Shown here piece by piece: positions 54,079 to 63,996 of a stretch of DNA of 64,000 nt. Numbering within the stretch: the stretch's first letter is position 1; each line of letters begins with the position of its first letter. The stretch covers positions 186,001 to 250,000 of the forward strand of contig JASISA010000010.1 in NCBI GenBank assembly GCA_031771865.1, read 5' to 3'. A program made the position numbers and the translations under genes. The stretch comes from Nothophaeocryptopus gaeumannii (Eukaryota; Ascomycota; Dothideomycetes; Mycosphaerellales; Mycosphaerellaceae). The notes under the pieces were generated by a model. It was not told the DNA's origin, made no database searches, and saw nothing but the letters and a program-made list of their open reading frames with translations.

Positions 54079-54552
54079 ATCGCCAGTCGTCGTGGTCGGG
54101 TTTGCGTCGGGGTGGAAATAGTAAAGGATCGTAGATCGAGTGGCGAATCTCAAAACGTTGTGAATATCTCCCACATTCCTCATATCACTCTCTTTTGCGT
54201 AGCCATGCTAGCAACCCTACAATCTCCTGAAGCCGGTCGCAAGGGTGACTAACGCCTCTGACAAGGGCTGCGAGGACGCCAGGAGGAGCACCGGCAATAT
54301 GTTCAGAGAATTCCGCTTCGAGGAGCACGACGAGGAAGATCGCCAGTCGCCGTCTTGAGAGATCCGTGTCTATTATTGGAAGTGCGCCAGTGAGGCAGAT
54401 GGGGTTGACAGTGTCAGATTATCTGCATGCAAAGCGTAGGGTATCGTACATAACGAGACAAACGATCAATGCTCGCTGACTTGTTGATCGCTGGTTGGCC
54501 CGCTCTTCCAACGCTCGTCGTACTTCCTAAATCCAGAATGCGTCAGTGATGC
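54079..54552. other. Intergenic region
   Basis: About 470 bp before the 3' end of the histone chaperone gene. No gene. Confidence 0.5.
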
Positions 54553-56043
54553 TCAGTTCACACCACCATCCTGCGAAACGACCTCAGGCTCCGATTCGGT
54601 GAATTTAACCTTCTTTCCTATGCCATTGCCGTTTGTCGCCGCGGTCTCATCTGCACCCTCAGCGGAGTCATCTGCCTTCCTCTTGCCCTTGCCCTCAACG
54701 ACAGGCTCCTGCGCAGTCGAAGCCTTTGGCTTCTTCCTATGCTTGACCAGCCCACTCAAATCATTCGCTTGAGCCGTAGCTTCTTGTATCCGCTTATTCT
54801 GCTCCGTCTTGCTCTCACCGAGGATCGCACCTAGAACACCTCTCATTGCTTCCTCGTCCCCGCTGGGTCCTTCAGCCGGACCGTTCAGTCCTTGAAGAGC
54901 AGAGAGTGATGCAGCAGGTTTCCGCAGATCCTCGAGACGCTGCTCCATGTCTTGTACCATATCCTTGACATCTGCGATGCCTTTCTTGAGCTCGGACGCC
55001 TTGGCCTCGTCGAGAGAAGACAGACTGGCTTCCTCTTTGGCAATACGGGCTCTGCAGCTGGCAATCGCAAGCTCCATCTCTCTGGCGGCATCTTTACGCA
55101 TTTCCTCGTCGACTTGTGCGACCTGTGATTCCCCCTTCCTGTCTTCTTGTGTCGAAGTCACGGATGCGAATTCAAGTGCCAGCGAGAGCTTAAAGTGTGC
55201 TTCAGCGATCAGGCTGCTTTCCTCTGGATAGAGTTGCATCTTCCATGTGAGAGCATCACGCGTGTCGTTGATCGCGTCTGCGAAACGTTCGTTCTCCAGC
55301 GAGATCTCGGCCTGCAAATCGTGTGTATCGGCGAGTCGCTCTTTGATCTGCCGTACTTCAGGCTTCTCTTCTGTGCTCTTGCCTTTCCCATTTTCCAGCG
55401 ATCCAATTTTTCGCGAGAGTAGTACGCGCGCCATATCCAGAATCTCGTACGCTGTCGCAAAGTCGTCCTCTTCTTCCTCTGCCTCGCCCTCTGCATTTTC
55501 TTCTTCGTCCTCGTCTTCGCTGTCTGTCCAGTTCTCGTCGCCTGTGATCTGGAAGTATGGCTTGTTGACGTCGCCATCCTTTTGCTCTTCCTTCACTTCC
55601 TCCTTCTGCTCCACTGCTGCTTCAACGACATCCTCAGCCAGCTTCTGCTCACCACTCTTGATCGCATCGCCGATGATAGACGAGCTGCTCCCTTCGCCAT
55701 TCTCTTTCTTAGCATCTTTCGAGACCTTGCGCTTCTTCCTCTTCGGCTCTTGCCCACCCGCGACCTTGCCGCCTAGCACATCGGAGTTTGCGACCGCAAC
55801 GTGGTACAGACATCTTCCATACTGATAAAGCAGATCCGCGTTCTCAACTGACATCTCCCCGTTGATGGCATCTTGGACTTCGGCGGCTTCACTGAAGAAC
55901 TCTGCTGCAGCGTTGTAGTTCTTGAGCGAGTATTCCTTGGTTGCGGACGCTTTGAGCTGTTCGAGCTTCGCGGGCAGCTCTTCGGCGGGAGTCTCCATGA
56001 TTGGTGTGTCGGTGGGCACGTCTAGTTGATCTTCAGTGAGCAT
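54553..56043 (-). CDS. NASP/Sim3/Hif1-type histone H3-H4 chaperone
   Basis: A single exon of 496 residues from ATG 56043 (the frame is open to 56184). The TPR-SHNi architecture is visible. A first TPR (SLKNYNAAAEFFSEAAEVQDA, then NADLLYQYGRCLYHVAVANSDVL) is followed by a long acidic and basic interruption (KRKKRKVSK; DSEDEDEEENAEGEAEEEEDDFATA) inside the TPR array. Further helices follow (YEILDMARVLLSRK; ETHDLQAEISLENERFADAI-like; IAEAHFKLSLALEFAS). The C-terminus has a basic nuclear signal (VKHRKKPKAS, GKRKADD). NASP-family proteins carry H3-H4 to chromatin and to CENP-A deposition. The gene is divergent from polymerase epsilon subunit B across 227 bp that hold two MCB boxes, so replication-coupled expression is likely. 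Confidence 0.87.
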   Translation of the reverse strand: MLTEDQLDVPTDTPIMETPAEELPAKLEQLKASATKEYSLKNYNAAAEFFSEAAEVQDAINGEMSVENADLLYQYGRCLYHVAVANSDVLGGKVAGGQEPKRKKRKVSKDAKKENGEGSSSSIIGDAIKSGEQKLAEDVVEAAVEQKEEVKEEQKDGDVNKPYFQITGDENWTDSEDEDEEENAEGEAEEEEDDFATAYEILDMARVLLSRKIGSLENGKGKSTEEKPEVRQIKERLADTHDLQAEISLENERFADAINDTRDALTWKMQLYPEESSLIAEAHFKLSLALEFASVTSTQEDRKGESQVAQVDEEMRKDAAREMELAIASCRARIAKEEASLSSLDEAKASELKKGIADVKDMVQDMEQRLEDLRKPAASLSALQGLNGPAEGPSGDEEAMRGVLGAILGESKTEQNKRIQEATAQANDLSGLVKHRKKPKASTAQEPVVEGKGKRKADDSAEGADETAATNGNGIGKKVKFTESEPEVVSQDGGVN

Positions 56044-56270
56044 TGTGATGTATGTGTTTGGAGGAGGTGAAATTCTAGTAAAGTGTGAAGGTGGAAGGCG
56101 GATGTTCAAGTTGCGACAGCAGTGATCGCAAACGCGTGTTACAGAGCTGACTTTCGGTGCATGGAACAACTTTATTCCGAACAACGCGCGAGGATCGCGT
56201 CTCGACGCGTCTTCACTTTAAACAATCCATATACACCAGACTCGATGTGAATTGGCCACGCACGACAAAC
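56044..56270. promoter_or_regulatory. Bidirectional promoter with two MCB boxes
   Basis: 227 bp separate the start codons of the histone chaperone and DNA polymerase epsilon subunit B. Exact ACGCGT boxes lie at 56132-56137 and 56205-56210, and a near match ACGCGC at 56183. MBF-type factors bind ACGCGT and activate replication genes at G1/S in yeasts. Both genes act in S phase, so a shared cell-cycle switch is the simplest reading. Confidence 0.65.
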
Positions 56271-58643
56271 ATGGCCTTACCTTCGAGAGTCCAACCAGAG
56301 AATCCCTTCTCATCCTCGCCAGCATTCGGCACTCCTGTCCACCCTTTCCCAAACAACGCTACTCGACCACCACCGCCGCCCGCATTCAAGCCGCAGGTAG
56401 TAACGATATTGCCATGTATAATACAACCCCCGGCCTTACGACCTCTGGCATTCAGGACCTTCACCAAGAAGCACAACCTCACTCTCAATTCTTCTGCCTT
56501 GAGTGCCCTCGCGGGCTTCGTTGGACGACATTGTGGTTCAGCATGGAAGGATGAAGGCACGGGCGAGAAGATTCTCGAAGAAGTTGCGAGAATATGGAAG
56601 GCTGAGAACGGCCCAGTGATCGTCGAGGGCGGCAACAAACTAAAGACGATACTGAAGACGCTGGAGAGCTGTATGAGTGGTGGGCGGGTAGGTACGCCAA
56701 AGAGCGGGAACAGTCTGAGTCGACAGACCAGCTTTGCATTCAGCAATGATAGCGCTGTGGATCTATCTAACCGACCAGGCTTGGAGCGGAACGGCAGCAG
56801 CTTTGGGATGAGCGGACTGAAAGTACAAAGTCCGGACATTGAGGAAGAGCTTGAAGGCAGCAGGCATCCTCGAAGCTGGCTGAAGGTCCTATCTGCATTC
56901 GAGCAGCCGCGCTTCACCTACGACGTCGACAAGAAACACTTTTTGAAACTCGAATCGAAGTCATCAATGTTTCCAAATCCAAAACAGAAGACAGCCGTGT
57001 TCAAGGAGAGATACAATGTCATATATCAGCGACTCCTACGAAATCCGGTATTTCAGGCCCCGTCAATATCTGCCGGACAACCTACGCTTAGAAGGCAAGG
57101 AACTGTCACCGAGCGGACATTCTACAAGATCACACCCATTGCCAACCTTCTTGGACGTGGCGGCACATCACACATGCTGCTTGGGATGCTGGTCATTGCG
57201 CCTACTGGAACGCTTGCCCTCAACGACATGAGCGGAAGCATCAGCTTGGATCTACAGCACGCGTCAACTTTGACTGGAGCAGATCAATACTTCTGTCCTG
57301 GCATGATTGTGCTTGTCGATGGTGTTTACGAGGAAGACTGGGCAGGCGCAGGTTCCAGTGGCCTCGGAAACACAGGCGGTGTGGGAGGGTCGATTGGCGG
57401 CCGGTTCGTTGGATTTGAGATTGGTGGTCCTCCTGTCGAGCGGAGAGGCCTGTCCCTTGGTACTGACTTGAAAGGAGAGGAGCTCGGGGGAGGATTCGGC
57501 TGGACCGACTTCCTGGGCCTTGGATCTGAGAAAGCAGTCGGCAGCAGAATGAAGCGGCTTGAGGATCGACTCATTGGATTAGAGTCAGACGTCGAAGAAC
57601 AGGGAAGAAAAATGATTGTGCTGTCAGACGTCACTCTTGACCGACCCGAAACATTGTCGGCACTTCGCAAGATTCTTGAGCAGTACGATGCAGCTGATCA
57701 ACCGCCGATGACCTTCGTTCTTGCCGGCAACTTCTCGAGTAAAGCTGCAATCGCAGGCGCCGGGACCGGCTCCATTGAGTACAAAGAGCTCTTTAACGAA
57801 CTAGCTGCGGTGCTGTCTGACTTTCCGTCACTGCTGCGAAGCTGCACATGGATTTTCGTGCCAGGGGACAATGACCCATGGGCTTCATCGTTCAGTGCTG
57901 GCGCGAGCACAGTCATCCCACGTGAGGGCGTGCCCGAGCTATTCACGAGTAGAATCAAACGAGCATTCGCCAATGCCAAAGCCGAGCCCGGAGCTAAGAA
58001 GAGCGAAGTCGAAGGCGAGGAAATCTGGACCACCAATCCTACAAGGCTAAGCTTGTTTGGGCCTGCACATGAGGTTGTCATCTTCAGGGATGATGTTTCA
58101 AGTCGATTCAGGAGGAACGCTGTGCGGTATGGTCAAGGCATTGCTCCAGAGAGCTCACAAGTAGATAGTGCCGTGGATCTGACCAGCCCAGAGTCTCAGG
58201 ACGATGTCGTGATGTCAGGTGCCCTGCCCACAACCGAGGAGCCAGATGATTCACTCCACGACACTGAGATGGATGGCTCACTGCCCACCGAGCGCGTACC
58301 TACACCACTCGCTGAGCCAGTAGGATCCGACCCCTACTCCGTCAAAGAGACAAAGCGCCTGATCCTATCCTTGCTTCCTCAATCGACACTCTCGCCATTC
58401 CCGCTCACGATCCGCCCAACGCATTGGGAGTACACGCCATCAGCGCTGTCACTGTATCCCTTGCCTCACACGCTTGTCTTAGCTGATGCTGGAACGTCGC
58501 CATTCGCTGTTACATTTGAAGGCTGCCATGTGATGAATCCTGGCAGGCTTGTCGAGGGTGGAGGCAGGAGGAAGAAAGTTCAGTGGATTGAGTATGACTG
58601 TTGGTCAAAGAGAGGGGTTGTTAGGGAGAGTTGGTTAGGATGA
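56271..58643 (+). CDS. DPB2: DNA polymerase epsilon subunit B
   Basis: A single exon of 790 residues from ATG 56271 (MALPSRVQPENPFSSSP); the frame is open upstream to 56157. The N-terminal helical domain (FTKKHNLTLNSSALSALAGFVGRHCG) is that which binds Pol2 and GINS. The middle has the OB-fold part (FYKITPIANLLGRGGTSHMLLGMLV, GTLALNDMSGSISLDL). The C-terminal phosphoesterase-like fold (MIVLSDVTLDRPETL, FVLAGNFSS, FVPGDNDPWASS) lacks the metal-binding residues of active enzymes, as expected for B subunits. About 790 residues is normal for filamentous fungi. It tethers the leading-strand polymerase to the CMG helicase. Acidic disordered insert near residues 650-690. Confidence 0.93.
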   Translation: MALPSRVQPENPFSSSPAFGTPVHPFPNNATRPPPPPAFKPQVVTILPCIIQPPALRPLAFRTFTKKHNLTLNSSALSALAGFVGRHCGSAWKDEGTGEKILEEVARIWKAENGPVIVEGGNKLKTILKTLESCMSGGRVGTPKSGNSLSRQTSFAFSNDSAVDLSNRPGLERNGSSFGMSGLKVQSPDIEEELEGSRHPRSWLKVLSAFEQPRFTYDVDKKHFLKLESKSSMFPNPKQKTAVFKERYNVIYQRLLRNPVFQAPSISAGQPTLRRQGTVTERTFYKITPIANLLGRGGTSHMLLGMLVIAPTGTLALNDMSGSISLDLQHASTLTGADQYFCPGMIVLVDGVYEEDWAGAGSSGLGNTGGVGGSIGGRFVGFEIGGPPVERRGLSLGTDLKGEELGGGFGWTDFLGLGSEKAVGSRMKRLEDRLIGLESDVEEQGRKMIVLSDVTLDRPETLSALRKILEQYDAADQPPMTFVLAGNFSSKAAIAGAGTGSIEYKELFNELAAVLSDFPSLLRSCTWIFVPGDNDPWASSFSAGASTVIPREGVPELFTSRIKRAFANAKAEPGAKKSEVEGEEIWTTNPTRLSLFGPAHEVVIFRDDVSSRFRRNAVRYGQGIAPESSQVDSAVDLTSPESQDDVVMSGALPTTEEPDDSLHDTEMDGSLPTERVPTPLAEPVGSDPYSVKETKRLILSLLPQSTLSPFPLTIRPTHWEYTPSALSLYPLPHTLVLADAGTSPFAVTFEGCHVMNPGRLVEGGGRRKKVQWIEYDCWSKRGVVRESWLG

Positions 58644-58888
58644 GCAAATGAATCATGCATGAAGTTGCGATGGGCAGGTGATTGGCACCGCGTTGCGTGA
58701 GCCGTAGGAATTTTCATGTGACACTCTCACACCTGAGGCAAGTGAGTGACGGCTTTGTTGGCTTGGCAACGGTCATACGCGGTGCAGCAAACGGTGCAGC
58801 ACGAAGGACGTCAAATCTTCTGAAACGCACAACTCCGACACTGCACGAACACCGACATCGAAATACTGCTCAGCCAACGACATCAACT

Positions 58889-60013
58889 ATGGACGACTAC
58901 AGCAAGCATCTAGCCAATGCGATGGCTTCTCAGTTACACGGCGAGTGCGAGAGAGGGCAGATCCCGTCACAGTATGCGCTCCTTAGAGAAGCTCTTTCCG
59001 CGGCTGATAGAGCCGCTTCGGCCTTGGTCTCTCCTTCCGATGATTCTAGCGAAGACGTCAAACACGAGAAGCTACGACTTGATCTGCCGACTATTAAGAC
59101 AATTGCAGCAACACGTCCTACAACAAGAGATACTTCTCCAAGCCGCCCTGAACCACCTGGGACACCTGCCGCTGCTCGGCCACTCCTACGACGAAGCACG
59201 TCCGACGCGATCAAGCATAGTCGAGGTCGATTAAGCCGTCCAGTCTCTGAAGATAGTCGTATCGACAACAATCCTCGAACGCCATCGTGGTCTCCAACTC
59301 CACCGCGCCAGCCTACTCGCCAGCGCTCCGATACTGGTCACCCAACATTGGCGCCCTCATCTGCTGAGCGTCCCAGCCCGAGTCCTTCCACGGCGGCTGA
59401 AGCTTCTCCCTTGCCACGCTCTCGCCCTATCAAACGCCAACGCTCCTCCACATATACGACCTTCATCAATGCCACCCGCGAACCTCAACACGACAGATCC
59501 TCGAACATTCTCCCGCACCCAAGCAGGGACAGCAGCCATGGCCCGCCCTCACCTTCTCTCCACCATCCAAGACCACGGCCTCTGCTAGGTCACCGCCGGA
59601 TCTCCGCCGAGGTTCAGCAGCGCGAGCAAGACCTCCAGTCCGAGCTCGAGCAGCTGCGCGGCCAACTTCGAACGCATGAGGAGAAGCGCGAAAGAGAGAT
59701 GCTGGCTGTGGGATTCTCATTGCGCAGGATCATGGAGCAGCAGAACAACCAGATGCATGTGCAGCAGATGCTGCTTGAGAGGTTGAGTGCGATGGATTTG
59801 GAGGCCGCTCAGGGGTTCAAGGCTGCTGAGGAGGCGAGTGGATTAGGGAAGCAGGGTGGGTGCGGCAATGAAGGACAGAAATGTGAGGAGCAGAGAAAGG
59901 ACCATGATCAGGTACGTGTGTCCCCGAACAAGTTTGTCTATAGTGCTCCTGCTTACGCCGGGACTATGCAGGCGAGCGGATTGAGACTTTCAAAAGACGA
60001 GGACGAGCGTTGA
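58889..60013 (+). CDS. Ser/Pro/Arg-rich protein with C-terminal coiled coil
   Basis: The start is taken as ATG 58889 (MDDYSKHLANAMASQLHGEC); the frame is open upstream to 58682. The middle is disordered and Pro/Ser/Arg-rich (RTPSWSPTPPRQPTRQRS). A coiled coil follows (AEVQQREQDLQSELEQLRGQ, then RRIMEQQNNQMHVQQMLLER). A 60-nt intron is likely at 59912-59971 (GTACGT...TGCAG); removing it keeps the frame and gives 354 residues, retention gives 374. No known domain. The 3' end lies close to the tandem small-gene pair. Confidence 0.6.
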   Translation: MDDYSKHLANAMASQLHGECERGQIPSQYALLREALSAADRAASALVSPSDDSSEDVKHEKLRLDLPTIKTIAATRPTTRDTSPSRPEPPGTPAAARPLLRRSTSDAIKHSRGRLSRPVSEDSRIDNNPRTPSWSPTPPRQPTRQRSDTGHPTLAPSSAERPSPSPSTAAEASPLPRSRPIKRQRSSTYTTFINATREPQHDRSSNILPHPSRDSSHGPPSPSLHHPRPRPLLGHRRISAEVQQREQDLQSELEQLRGQLRTHEEKREREMLAVGFSLRRIMEQQNNQMHVQQMLLERLSAMDLEAAQGFKAAEEASGLGKQGGCGNEGQKCEEQRKDHDQVRVSPNKFVYSAPAYAGTMQASGLRLSKDEDER

Positions 60014-60066
60014 CCCCGAGAGCCACTGTTAAGACCATGCGGGCCTGCAACCTTCCAGCATAACGA

Positions 60067-60455
60067 ATGCACGTCAAGGATTGGCGAAGCGGCAACCACA
60101 CAGGAAATACTATACGACATTGACACCCTTTCCGAGTCCTCTTCACAACTGCTTCTCGAGCCCACAAAAGATCGCACTTCCCTTCTTGCCGCATCCTTGC
60201 GCATACCACATAACAACCACAGTGTCTCCCACACACATCCAGAAGCCCAATCCCAAAAACAGCAACGCCGATGCAAACAGCGCAGCAGAAGTAATCCGAA
60301 AGACTTACCCTTTCTGGGGCCCGAACGACATCACCATCCATGCCGATCAGCTCTGCTATTCTTTCAATGGGCCTGATAATCCGTTGAAGTTGTTGAGATC
60401 GAAGGATGAGGGAGAGGCACATGATATTTCAAGAAGGGTTGAAAGAAGGCAATAG
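60067..60455 (+). CDS. Small paralogous gene, copy 1
   Basis: The second exon, from about 60243 to 60455, is the supported part: it encodes EVIRKTYPFWGPNDITIH, then DQLCYSFNGPDNPLK, and ends at TAG. There is no ATG in that frame. A short first exon, ATG CAC at 60067-60072, could be joined by an intron ending at CATCCAG (60242), in phase 0, but the donor (GTCAAG) is weak. The protein would be about 70 residues. It aligns with the next small gene (copy 2) over about 33 residues. No known family. Function unknown. Confidence 0.4.
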
Positions 60456-60560
60456 GGAAGAGCCCGTTTGTGTAGTCTGAGCTAGATGAGATCTTATTCT
60501 TCGAGAAAAGTGCAGACTGCTAGGCTGACGGAGTGGCACCCAGAAGCGACGCTGCGTCTC

Positions 60561-60937
60561 ATGAACGTGAGTCAGACGCGGACGGACGCCTAGAGGCGAC
60601 GTTTCTGCATTCACTACCTCTTCCTTTGTACCCTAAGGAGTCATTATTTCTCCCTTTCCCTTCTCCATTTCCTCTCCTCTCTTGGCAGCAATCTTCCACA
60701 ACTACCAAACGACATGCCTAACACCAAAGCATTTGGCAAGAAGAATAGATTCGCGACACGTACCTATTCCGGGGACCATACGCCATCAAATTCGAGAAAG
60801 ACGACTTCTGTTGTCCGTTCCGAGGACCAGACAACCCGCTCAAGAAGCCACCAAAAGGTTACGAGGAGGAATGGCACAGAAGGCAAGAAAGCAAGACTGA
60901 TGGTAGGAAGGCCGGAGAGCCGACAAAGGAATCCTGA
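60561..60937 (+). CDS. Small paralogous gene, copy 2
   Basis: The second exon, 60749-60937, encodes IRDTYLFRGPYAIKFEKDDF, then CCPFRGPDNPLKKPPKGY and a charged tail, matching copy 1 (pattern IRxTYxFxGPxxI...DxxCxxFxGPDNPLK). The first exon would be ATG AAC at 60561-60566, followed by a canonical donor GTGAGT. The 182-nt intron has a pyrimidine-rich stretch, a branch-like CTAAC at about 60719 and acceptor AATAG at 60748, in phase 0. The product is about 64 residues. An alternative ATG frame at 60714-60986 reads the same DNA in another frame but does not match copy 1. Confidence 0.45.
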
Positions 60938-61044
60938 ACAGACGAGGATGAAGATCTTCAGGAAGGGTTCAACTGAAGCTGAGTGACAGATCTGCCGCCG
61001 AGACTCCTGTGTGGAGCAGTATCTGTTGGTCCGGTCCTACTGGA

Positions 61045-62208
61045 TCATGGCGTCCAAGCAGAGGGAGGCGGACCACGAGAATCAGGGCCGCTGGAATCTG
61101 GCTCCTCTGGCTCCGCTGGCTCCTCTGTCTCCGCTGCTTTGACTGCTTTCTGAGGATTCGAAACCGGAGCCGGAACCGGAGCTGGATTCTTGCGCATCTC
61201 TGCATAACTTCGTTTTGCAGGTCCTGCTGGCTGTGGCTGAGTCTGCACCGATGCGCTCTGGATGTCCTGCTCCGGAGCATGGTCCTGGGGCTTTGCGTCG
61301 AGAGCTCCAATCGTCAGCTCTGCATCGCTGGCCTCTCGATCTTCAGGTTGCGTCTCAACAGCTGGTCGCCTACCCAAAGCAGTCATGACAGCTTCAGGCA
61401 AAGCATCCTCGGGTCTGGAGGTTGGATCCAACTGCGCGATCCAGTCAGCACATCTTTCGTTCTTGATACTGGTTGGGCCTGGTACCTTGTGGTCTTCGTG
61501 ACTCTGGCTCTCTTGAGCGCGCTTGTCGATTTCTGCTTCGGCTTCGATCATAAGCTGCTTCTCATTCACGCCTTCGAATTTGAACGGTTCGGATTGCTCC
61601 TTGACAGCCTGGTCACCAGCCTTCATTCCCTCAATCTCCACCCTCAGATCCTTAATGTATTGCATCCCCACAGCCTGCGTCATCCTCAACCTCTTCTTCT
61701 CCACCTCCAATTCCTGAATCATCTTCACCAAGTCATCTTGGTACCCCTTGAGACGCACAATTCGATTCAACGCCTCAGCATGCTCCTGGGCTTCTTGATC
61801 AAAAGCCTCTTGATGTCTCTGGTTCAAATCCGCGACATGTGCTTGCCATGAACTAGTAAGCACCCGCAGCTCTTCCGCATGATCGAGTCTCAATTTACCC
61901 ATAGCAACATTCCCCCGCTCATTTTGCAGTTCTTTTTGCTTCAGTAGGTCGCGGGAAACGGAAGCCTCGTTGTTGAGACTGGAATTCTGCTTTGTGACTT
62001 TGGCGTAATCGATCTTGAGCTGATTGTAATCGTTGTGGATTTTGTAGAACGCGCGATTCTTGCGGGCGAGTTCTTCTATTACGTGGCGTTCGCGCTCCGC
62101 TATCTTAGAGGAGATTGGGACGTTATCATTGTCTTGCATTATTTCGTCCTCGCGAATCCTTTCCATTTGGCCGTGAGCGTTCATTTGCCAACCGGCTGGT
62201 CGATCCAT
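61045..62208 (-). CDS. Coiled-coil protein of unknown function
   Basis: The start is taken as ATG 62208 (MDRPAGWQMNAHGQ, context CACAATGG), giving 387 residues; the frame is open to another ATG at 62334. Residues about 25-200 form a long coiled coil (KIAERERHVIEELARKNRAF, LKQKELQNERGNVAMGKLRL, RHQEAFDQEAQEHAEALN, MIQELEVEKKRLRMTQAV). The last 150 residues are acidic and Pro-rich (APVPAPVSNPQKAVKAAETE). No catalytic motif or membrane segment. Structural or scaffold role is possible; no family is recognised. Confidence 0.6.
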   Translation of the reverse strand: MDRPAGWQMNAHGQMERIREDEIMQDNDNVPISSKIAERERHVIEELARKNRAFYKIHNDYNQLKIDYAKVTKQNSSLNNEASVSRDLLKQKELQNERGNVAMGKLRLDHAEELRVLTSSWQAHVADLNQRHQEAFDQEAQEHAEALNRIVRLKGYQDDLVKMIQELEVEKKRLRMTQAVGMQYIKDLRVEIEGMKAGDQAVKEQSEPFKFEGVNEKQLMIEAEAEIDKRAQESQSHEDHKVPGPTSIKNERCADWIAQLDPTSRPEDALPEAVMTALGRRPAVETQPEDREASDAELTIGALDAKPQDHAPEQDIQSASVQTQPQPAGPAKRSYAEMRKNPAPVPAPVSNPQKAVKAAETEEPAEPEEPDSSGPDSRGPPPSAWTP

Positions 62209-62603
62209 TGTGAACAGACGTGGATCTACTGTTGACTGAATGGGTGAAGTGGCAAGATCGCTAAGTCGAATGGATTTGGGTGTCGCGTAAATCGAACAGG
62301 TTGGACGATTTGCGAAAGGATGCCGTATTTTCATGTGAAGAGGATTCTCATTCTCACCGTCTGCGTACTGTCCTCAATATCTGTGACTTTCCTTCATCGT
62401 CCTAGCCAATCGAATAACTCACATATGGAGTAACAGCTGCCTGTAAGCATGACCAGCTCGAGACGCCCAGTCCCGCAAGCTCATGTTACTCTCTTGCTTT
62501 TCCCTTGCTACTTACCATATTCACATTCCATCAGAGAGTATTGGCCGGAGCATCCATCAACAACACTCTCAACCCAAGACCGAACGAAGCCATATCGAAC
62601 ACC

Positions 62604-62908
62604 ATGTCCTGGCCCCTTTTCTTCAGCACACTCGCCTTGTGCACCATAGTTCTGCCCTTACTCTTTATTATTCCAAAGTACATCGAGACCTGGAAGATGC
62701 TCAATCACTCGCCAAGAACTTACAGCGCACCGAAGCGCACTGTTAACGAGAGAGCTGGACAATATACGAGCAACGGGCCTGGCGCGAATTGGTGGCGGAG
62801 CAGTCTCGTTGGGAACTTGAGCAGCAGCGGAAATGGGAAGAGGAAATTATGGGGGATGAGGAGTCTACTCGAAGGCGGTATATCGAGCATTGGCTTGTTG
62901 ATATCTGA
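62604..62908 (+). CDS. Small single-pass membrane protein, probably spliced
   Basis: The ATG at 62604 (context ACACCATGTCC) begins a membrane segment MSWPLFFSTLALCTIVLPLL. Unspliced, the frame goes on to 62915 with a poor, Ser/Gly-rich tail. A second frame from about 62751 reads a clear charged helix (YEQRAWRELVAEQSRWELEQ, then RRRYIEHWLVDI) to TGA at 62906-62908. An intron GTACAT...GAGAGAG of about 77 nt (from 62679 to about 62755) joins the two in phase and would give about 75 residues. The acceptor is not ideal. No family recognised. Confidence 0.4.
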
Positions 62909-63786
62909 AGCTTGAGGCTTGAAGGAAATTGTGTGCTGCGATGATGCCGAGCGGCAACGTATTCGGAGGGCGATGCGGGTGAGTTGCGACCGGAGCGAAG
63001 ATGGAAAGTACGGAAAATGTGTGGGTTCGGGCAATGGTTGTATTTCAAAATGCGTTGTATAAACTTCGACGTTGTATAAACTTCGAAGCTGGTCAGCAAC
63101 ATTCATGAGCTACTCAGCAGCAACAATCCTAGCGTCTTGGCGTTTCCATGTGAAACTCTTGGCACTGCAGTAAAGCTCGATCACAATTCTCCATTCAAGC
63201 AACTATCTATCTCCCACTCCTTATCTCGATACTGTTCTCATCTACTCGTAATCCTCTTTGATTATGTGATTTCCCCACTTCGGATCATGCTCATCATACG
63301 TCTACCTTTCCGCCGTTGCTGTTCCCTCTTAACATCTTCGAAGCCATCCACATTAACTCCGTCGCCTACCTCGTCGCCTATTCCTTCATCGCTCTCACCT
63401 TAAATCTTTACCGTTGTGACGTCGTTTTCGAGACGTGGAAGTAGTACCTCTGTACGCACGTTGCATACGTCTTTGCTGGTGACAAGAATCGGTGTCGACA
63501 GATCTTGGTGTGTCGTTTGCGCATAGCACGCCCTTGTCATAGTTTCTCTCTGCTGTAGGTACAGGCGTGAGGGTATCTCTCTCCAGAATGTGTGCTCTCG
63601 AGGACGATGAGCGAGTCTTGTGTGCCAAATTGGTGATCATCCGGCGGAGTTCGATGAAGTGAAGTCGAGAAGCAGCCGGCGGTCGAGTAGCTTCTCCGCC
63701 GTTTCAACACCGAAGATTCCAATGACTTGCTCTTCGTACCCAGAGTCTCCGAGCTTCAACTCACTAGTGTCAGGAGGAGGGCATGC
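62909..63786. other. Intergenic region
   Basis: About 880 bp with short frames on both strands, none convincing. A direct repeat TATAAACTTCGA occurs twice around 63058-63088. Confidence 0.5.
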
Positions 63787-63996
63787 TCACTCCTCTGACG
63801 TCTGTGGTACATCTTCCCTTTCCTCCTCTCGCCTCTTTCCCTCAGTCATGTAAGCCTCAAACCCCATCTCAACCACCTCCTTACACCTCTCCCTACGCAT
63901 CTCTTCCATCTCTCTCAACCTCTCCTTGGGAGTCTTCTCCTCTCCCCTCGCAATCCTCAAATCCCTCTCCGCCTCCTCCAACTGCCTTCTCAGCAC
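63787..63996 (-). CDS. Coiled-coil protein, 5' part outside the window
   Basis: The last 69 codons of a minus-strand gene that continues past the right edge. The sequence is a charged helix (RRQLEEAERDLRIARGEEKT, KERLREMEEMRRERCKEVVE) followed by MGFEAYMTEGKRREEEREDV and a stop at 63787. Too little is present to name a family. Confidence 0.55.
   Translation of the reverse strand: MLRRQLEEAERDLRIARGEEKTPKERLREMEEMRRERCKEVVEMGFEAYMTEGKRREEEREDVPQTSEE

Noticed and set aside
53470..54183. 237-codon minus-strand frame
   Set aside because: No domain, poor composition, and it is the shadow of the two + strand His/Gln-rich frames, although I cannot fully exclude it.
60714..60986. 90-codon ATG frame over the second small paralogue
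   Set aside because: Its translation does not match copy 1, while the overlapping spliced frame does.
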